Positions 61,215 through 64,000 of a stretch of DNA of 64,000 nt are shown here, in pieces. How positions within the stretch are numbered: position 1 is the first letter of the stretch; every line of letters starts with the position of its first letter. Location of the stretch: positions 1,302,001 through 1,366,000 of the forward strand of contig FSRV01000002.1 of NCBI GenBank assembly GCA_900142905.1, given 5' to 3'. Below the pieces are notes generated by a model. The model did no database searches and was not told where the DNA came from. It saw nothing but the letters and a program-made list of their open reading frames with translations. The translations under genes and the position numbers were made by a program. Source of the DNA: Burkholderia sp. GAS332 (GTDB taxonomy: Bacteria > Pseudomonadota > Gammaproteobacteria > Burkholderiales > Burkholderiaceae).

Positions 61215-61516
61215 TTGGATGCGGGACGTTCGCATGGCAGGTAACCGGGAGCCGGGCTAGGCGCCTGGGCCGGCCGGCGCGCTGCACCGGCCACGAGGCG
61301 AGCCGCATGGGGTACGAGGCACGATGCACGAGATCGCGAGGCACCCGGCATAAGTCGCGACACGTGCGCCGAACAAGCCTCGGCGCATACTGAATGGCTG
61401 TGTGACAATACGCGCCACGTCCCAATTTCAGGGACGCGAACACGTTTTCTTCCTCGAATCCATTTTCAGCCGGCACCGCCGTATTCAGGCGCTGCCGCGC
61501 CGTCTGTGAACCACCT
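61215..61516. other. Intergenic region, no gene seen
   Basis: About 300 bp between the mreB paralogue and the hydrolase. GC-rich short inverted sequences occur near 61255-61300, but no gene is evident. Confidence 0.5.
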
Positions 61517-62374
61517 GTGAATCAATCTGTTTCCGCCTCGTCCTCACCGGCATCCCCGTCCTTTATCGAACTGCATAGCGGTTTGCGCATGCCCTACGTG
61601 GAAGCCGGGGAGGGCGAACTGCTGCTGTTGGTGCATGGCTCGCTGTGCGATTACCGTTATTGGCAACCGCAACTGGCGGGTTTGTCGAAGCAGTACCGCT
61701 GCGTCTCGGTGAGTCTCACGCATTACTGGCCGGTGACGGACATCGAGCCCGACCAGCCGTTCAGTTGGAGCGAACATGCGGACGATGTGGCCGAGTTCAT
61801 CGATCGTCTCGGCGCCGGGCCGGCGCACGTAGTAGGGCATTCGCGCGGCGGCTGCGTGGCATTTCATTTCGCACGGCGCCATCCGCAGTACGTGCGCACC
61901 TTGACGCTGGCCGACCCGGGTGGTCCGTTGCAGATCGCCGGACGACCGCCCGCGAGTTTGCCGGAGACCGTGAACGCATTGCGTGCGAAAGCGGCGCAGT
62001 TGATCGAAACAGGCGAGGTGGAAGCCGGCTTGCAGTTGTTCGTCGATTCGGTGAGCCGCCCCGGTTTCTGGGCGATGAGCACGCCGGGTTTTCGCAAAAT
62101 GGCGACCGACAATGCACACACACTCGCGCGTCAATTCCGCGACCCGTTGCCCGCTTACGTACCCGAGCATGCGGCCGAAGTGCGCTGCCCTGTGCTGCTG
62201 ATCGACGGCGAAAAGAGTCCCGACATGTTCCGCCGCACGGCGACGGCGCTGCAAACATGGCTGCCGGATGCGCGCCGCGAAACGGTACGTGGCGCCTCGC
62301 ACGGGATGAATCTTGCGCATCCGGCAGCGTTCAATCGCTACGTCGACGAGTTCATTCGCTCAGTCGACGCTTGA
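61517..62374 (+). CDS. Alpha/beta hydrolase
   Basis: 285 residues from a GTG codon. The nucleophile elbow is VVGHSRGGCVAFHFAR, the acid probably in LLIDGEKSPDMFRRTA, and the His in RGASHGMNLAHPAAF. The opening MPYVEAGEGELLLLVHGSLC is typical of the lipolytic/epoxide-hydrolase-like alpha/beta group. No signal peptide. The substrate is unknown. It is monocistronic. Confidence 0.87.
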   Translation: MNQSVSASSSPASPSFIELHSGLRMPYVEAGEGELLLLVHGSLCDYRYWQPQLAGLSKQYRCVSVSLTHYWPVTDIEPDQPFSWSEHADDVAEFIDRLGAGPAHVVGHSRGGCVAFHFARRHPQYVRTLTLADPGGPLQIAGRPPASLPETVNALRAKAAQLIETGEVEAGLQLFVDSVSRPGFWAMSTPGFRKMATDNAHTLARQFRDPLPAYVPEHAAEVRCPVLLIDGEKSPDMFRRTATALQTWLPDARRETVRGASHGMNLAHPAAFNRYVDEFIRSVDA

Positions 62375-62449
62375 TCAGCGCGCGATGACCGCGTTGTGCA
62401 CGCGCCCGCGTATGGGGCCGAGCACGGGCGATTGATCGCTGGATGCCGT

Positions 62450-62851
62450 TTAAGCCTTGCGATGCGCGTCTTTATCGAGCGCGCGTTCCGCTGCTTCGCC
62501 GACGAGGCCGTGGTAATACAGATGCACGCCGATCGCGAGCGAGTCGTTGCGAATTTCGTGGAAGGCCTTCCATGCCTTCACGGGGTCTTTGAACAGCAGA
62601 TAGTGCGCTTCCTGCGCGATCAGATCCGCGACTTCGTGCAGACCATGGCCGTGCAGGACATTGACGAGTGCGTCGAGACTGTTATGGGTGCGTGCGTCGG
62701 TACGCGGGTAAAGCATATGCAGCACCGCCACGTCTTGCGTCTTCAGTGCTGCTGACAACGCCACGACGATGTCCTGGTGATTCAGCGCGCTGACGATGTT
62801 GTCGTCGGTGTGGACGTGATCCGGAAACAGTGTTTCGAGTGAGGCGTTCAT
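62450..62851 (-). CDS. Conserved hypothetical protein
   Basis: 133 residues from MNASLETLFPDHVHTDDNIV with AGGAAGG upstream; the longer frame to 62938 would read through a terminator hairpin. It is helical in appearance (VVALSAALKTQDVAVLHMLY, LVNVLHGHGLHEVADLIAQE, FHEIRNDSLAIGVHLYYHG). There are no membrane or export signals, and no family I can name. A minus-strand promoter and terminator lie directly upstream, see the candidate RNA, which may attenuate it. Confidence 0.6.
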   Translation of the reverse strand: MNASLETLFPDHVHTDDNIVSALNHQDIVVALSAALKTQDVAVLHMLYPRTDARTHNSLDALVNVLHGHGLHEVADLIAQEAHYLLFKDPVKAWKAFHEIRNDSLAIGVHLYYHGLVGEAAERALDKDAHRKA

Positions 62852-62879
62852 CGGGTCCTTCCTGATCTTCTGGCTGATG

Positions 62880-62906
62880 AAAAAAGCCCGCCGTAGGACG
62901 GCGGGC
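62880..62906 (-). terminator. Intrinsic terminator, minus strand
   Basis: 9-bp GC-rich stem GCCCGCCGT / ACGGCGGGC with a 3-nt loop, followed on the minus strand by six T. The plus strand has no T-run after it, so it acts on minus-strand transcription. It lies 28 bp before the start of the hypothetical gene at 62851. Confidence 0.85.
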
Positions 62907-63001
62907 CAAAGACAGCGATGTGTTCGCAGGGGAAGCAAAACACGGATTCAGTATCGCAGAGCGGCGTTGCTTATGCAGCTTGACTGCCGCAAAACATTGT
63001 T
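62880..63001 (-). ncRNA. Candidate ~120-nt small RNA or attenuated leader near gltA
   Basis: On the minus strand, TTGCCT (63030-63035) and TACAAT (63008-63013), with a 16-bp spacer, form a good sigma-70 promoter. The predicted transcript begins near 63001 and ends at the intrinsic terminator 62880-62906. No ORF with a ribosome binding site is obvious inside it. It is divergent from gltA, which starts at 63284. An sRNA or a regulated 5' leader of the downstream hypothetical gene are both possible. No known family is recognised. Confidence 0.5.
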
Positions 63002-63283
63002 GCAGTAATTGTACGAACTTTCATTTAGCAGGCAACGTCGCCAAGCGGACGCAGCGCCTTTTCGAGCGGCGCACTTCCGTTTATTTCGGCGTGTTTCAGG
63101 CGACTTTGCCCATTTTTCAGGCAATGAATGTTGCGTCAGTCGAGATGGATTGTTGCTGCCATTCGACGCAATCAAAGCCCTTGCGGACCGTAGAATGCGA
63201 AGCGGAGCCTGAGCATGCCAAGCGATGATCCCACGATCCAGCATGCCGGCATGTGTGCGATATGAAAGTAAAAGGAACGTGTA

Positions 63284-64000
63284 GATGAACTCGAAGACAC
63301 ACGCAACGCTGAGTTTTTCCGACAGCGATCAAACGATTGATTTGCCCATTTATCAGGGCACACTCGGGCCGGACGTCATCGACATCCGCAAGCTGTACGG
63401 CCAGACGGGCAAGTTCACGTACGACCCGGGCTTCATGTCCACGGCGGCATGCAATTCCGAAATCACGTATATCGACGGTGACAAAGGCGAGCTGCTGTAT
63501 CGCGGTTATCCGATCGACAATCTGGCGCAAAACGCCGACTTCCTTGAAACCTGCTACCTGCTGCTGAAGGGCGAACTGCCGAATGCGGCGCAGAAGGAAG
63601 AGTTCGTCACCACGGTTACGCAGCACACGATGGTGCACGAGCAGATGCATTTCTTCTTCCGCGGTTTTCGCCGTGACGCGCATCCGATGGCGATTCTGGT
63701 TGCTGCAGTTGGCGCGTTGTCGGCGTTCTATCACGATTCGCTCGACATCAGCAATCCGCAGCATCGTGACGTATCCGCGATCCGCATGATTGCGAAGCTG
63801 CCGACCCTGGTGGCGATGGCTTACAAGTACACCGTGGGGCAGCCGTTCGTTTATCCGAAGAACGACCTGTCGTATAGCGCGAATTTCATGCGCATGATGT
63901 TCGCCAATCCGGCGGAAGAGTATGAGGTCAATGACGTGCTGGTGCGCGCGCTGGATCGTATTCTGATTTTGCATGCGGATCACGAGCAGAATGCGTCGAC
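63284..64000 (+). CDS. gltA: Citrate synthase, N-terminal part
   Basis: The first 239 codons, running off the right edge. It opens with [20 protein letters not shown] and has the type II (hexameric, NADH-sensitive) citrate synthase pattern: [75 protein letters not shown]. It condenses acetyl-CoA and oxaloacetate at the head of the TCA cycle. No sdh genes are visible upstream. A candidate divergent small transcript lies about 280 bp before the start. Confidence 0.97.

Noticed and set aside
60042..61235. 397-codon minus-strand ORF
   Set aside because: Antisense shadow of the mreB paralogue.

Overview
The window is high-GC chromosomal DNA from a Burkholderiales bacterium, most likely Paraburkholderia. 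The basis is family resemblance: a DUF4148 secreted peptide, an OmpC-type Burkholderia porin, second copies of infA and mreB, an intergenic repeat of a kind I associate with Paraburkholderia, and a valine catabolic operon of the genus's usual layout. This suggests a secondary replicon but does not prove it. I saw no rRNA, tRNA, insertion sequence, prophage or CRISPR array.

Layout. 1-1.0 kb: end of a type VI secretion cluster (tssG tail, tssJ). 1.0-2.8: nasT-nasS nitrate-responsive antitermination pair. 2.9-6.9: TPR/glycosyltransferase-9-like protein and a secreted S8 serine protease whose upstream region carries a 9-copy hexanucleotide repeat. 7.5-9.8: CynX-type permease divergent from a GntR regulator. 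9.9-11.4: infA paralogue and two small hypotheticals. 11.7-16.0: YheO-type regulator followed by a puuB-puuR-puuA-like polyamine catabolic set. 16.1-22.8: small proteins, ferredoxin, secreted PIG-L deacetylase with a propeller-like C-terminus, AcoR-like sigma-54 activator, DUF1488 protein, cytochrome b561. 23.0-27.5: purine permease, DUF4148 peptide, nfeD-slipin pair. 27.6-36.6: AraC regulator divergent from a valine/isobutyrate operon (acyl-CoA dehydrogenase, acyl-CoA synthetase, mmsA, mmsB, enoyl-CoA hydratase, 3-hydroxyisobutyryl-CoA hydrolase). 36.9-40.2: MFS exporter, then a siderophore-interacting protein and a PadR regulator resembling E. coli YqjH/YqjI. 40.5-43.1: degenerate EAL-HDOD protein and an NmrA-type protein. 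43.5-50.3: two paralogous LuxR-type regulators bracketing a secreted glutamine-repeat protein and a Cys-rich secreted peptide, then a decayed ATPase gene, a small lipoprotein and an intact P-loop protein. 50.6-56.3: vanillate demethylase (vanA, vanB), GntR regulator, aromatic-acid MFS transporter and porin. 56.5-62.9: glutaminase, DHA2 exporter, esterase, mreB paralogue, hydrolase and a hypothetical. 63.3-64.0: start of gltA, running off the window.

Catabolic units are self-contained. The valine operon converts isobutyryl-CoA or isobutyrate toward propionyl-CoA. The van genes take up vanillate and demethylate it to protocatechuate. The puu genes glutamylate and oxidise putrescine.

Most noteworthy non-coding signals: (i) hairpin repeats just before the ribosome binding sites of two genes of the valine operon, with compensatory stem changes between the two sites; (ii) a promoter-to-terminator unit of about 120 nt on the minus strand next to gltA, and a similar one of about 105 nt near 50.4 kb, each either a small RNA or an attenuated leader; (iii) paired palindromes upstream of several regulators. 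All calls come from reading the sequence; no database search was run.
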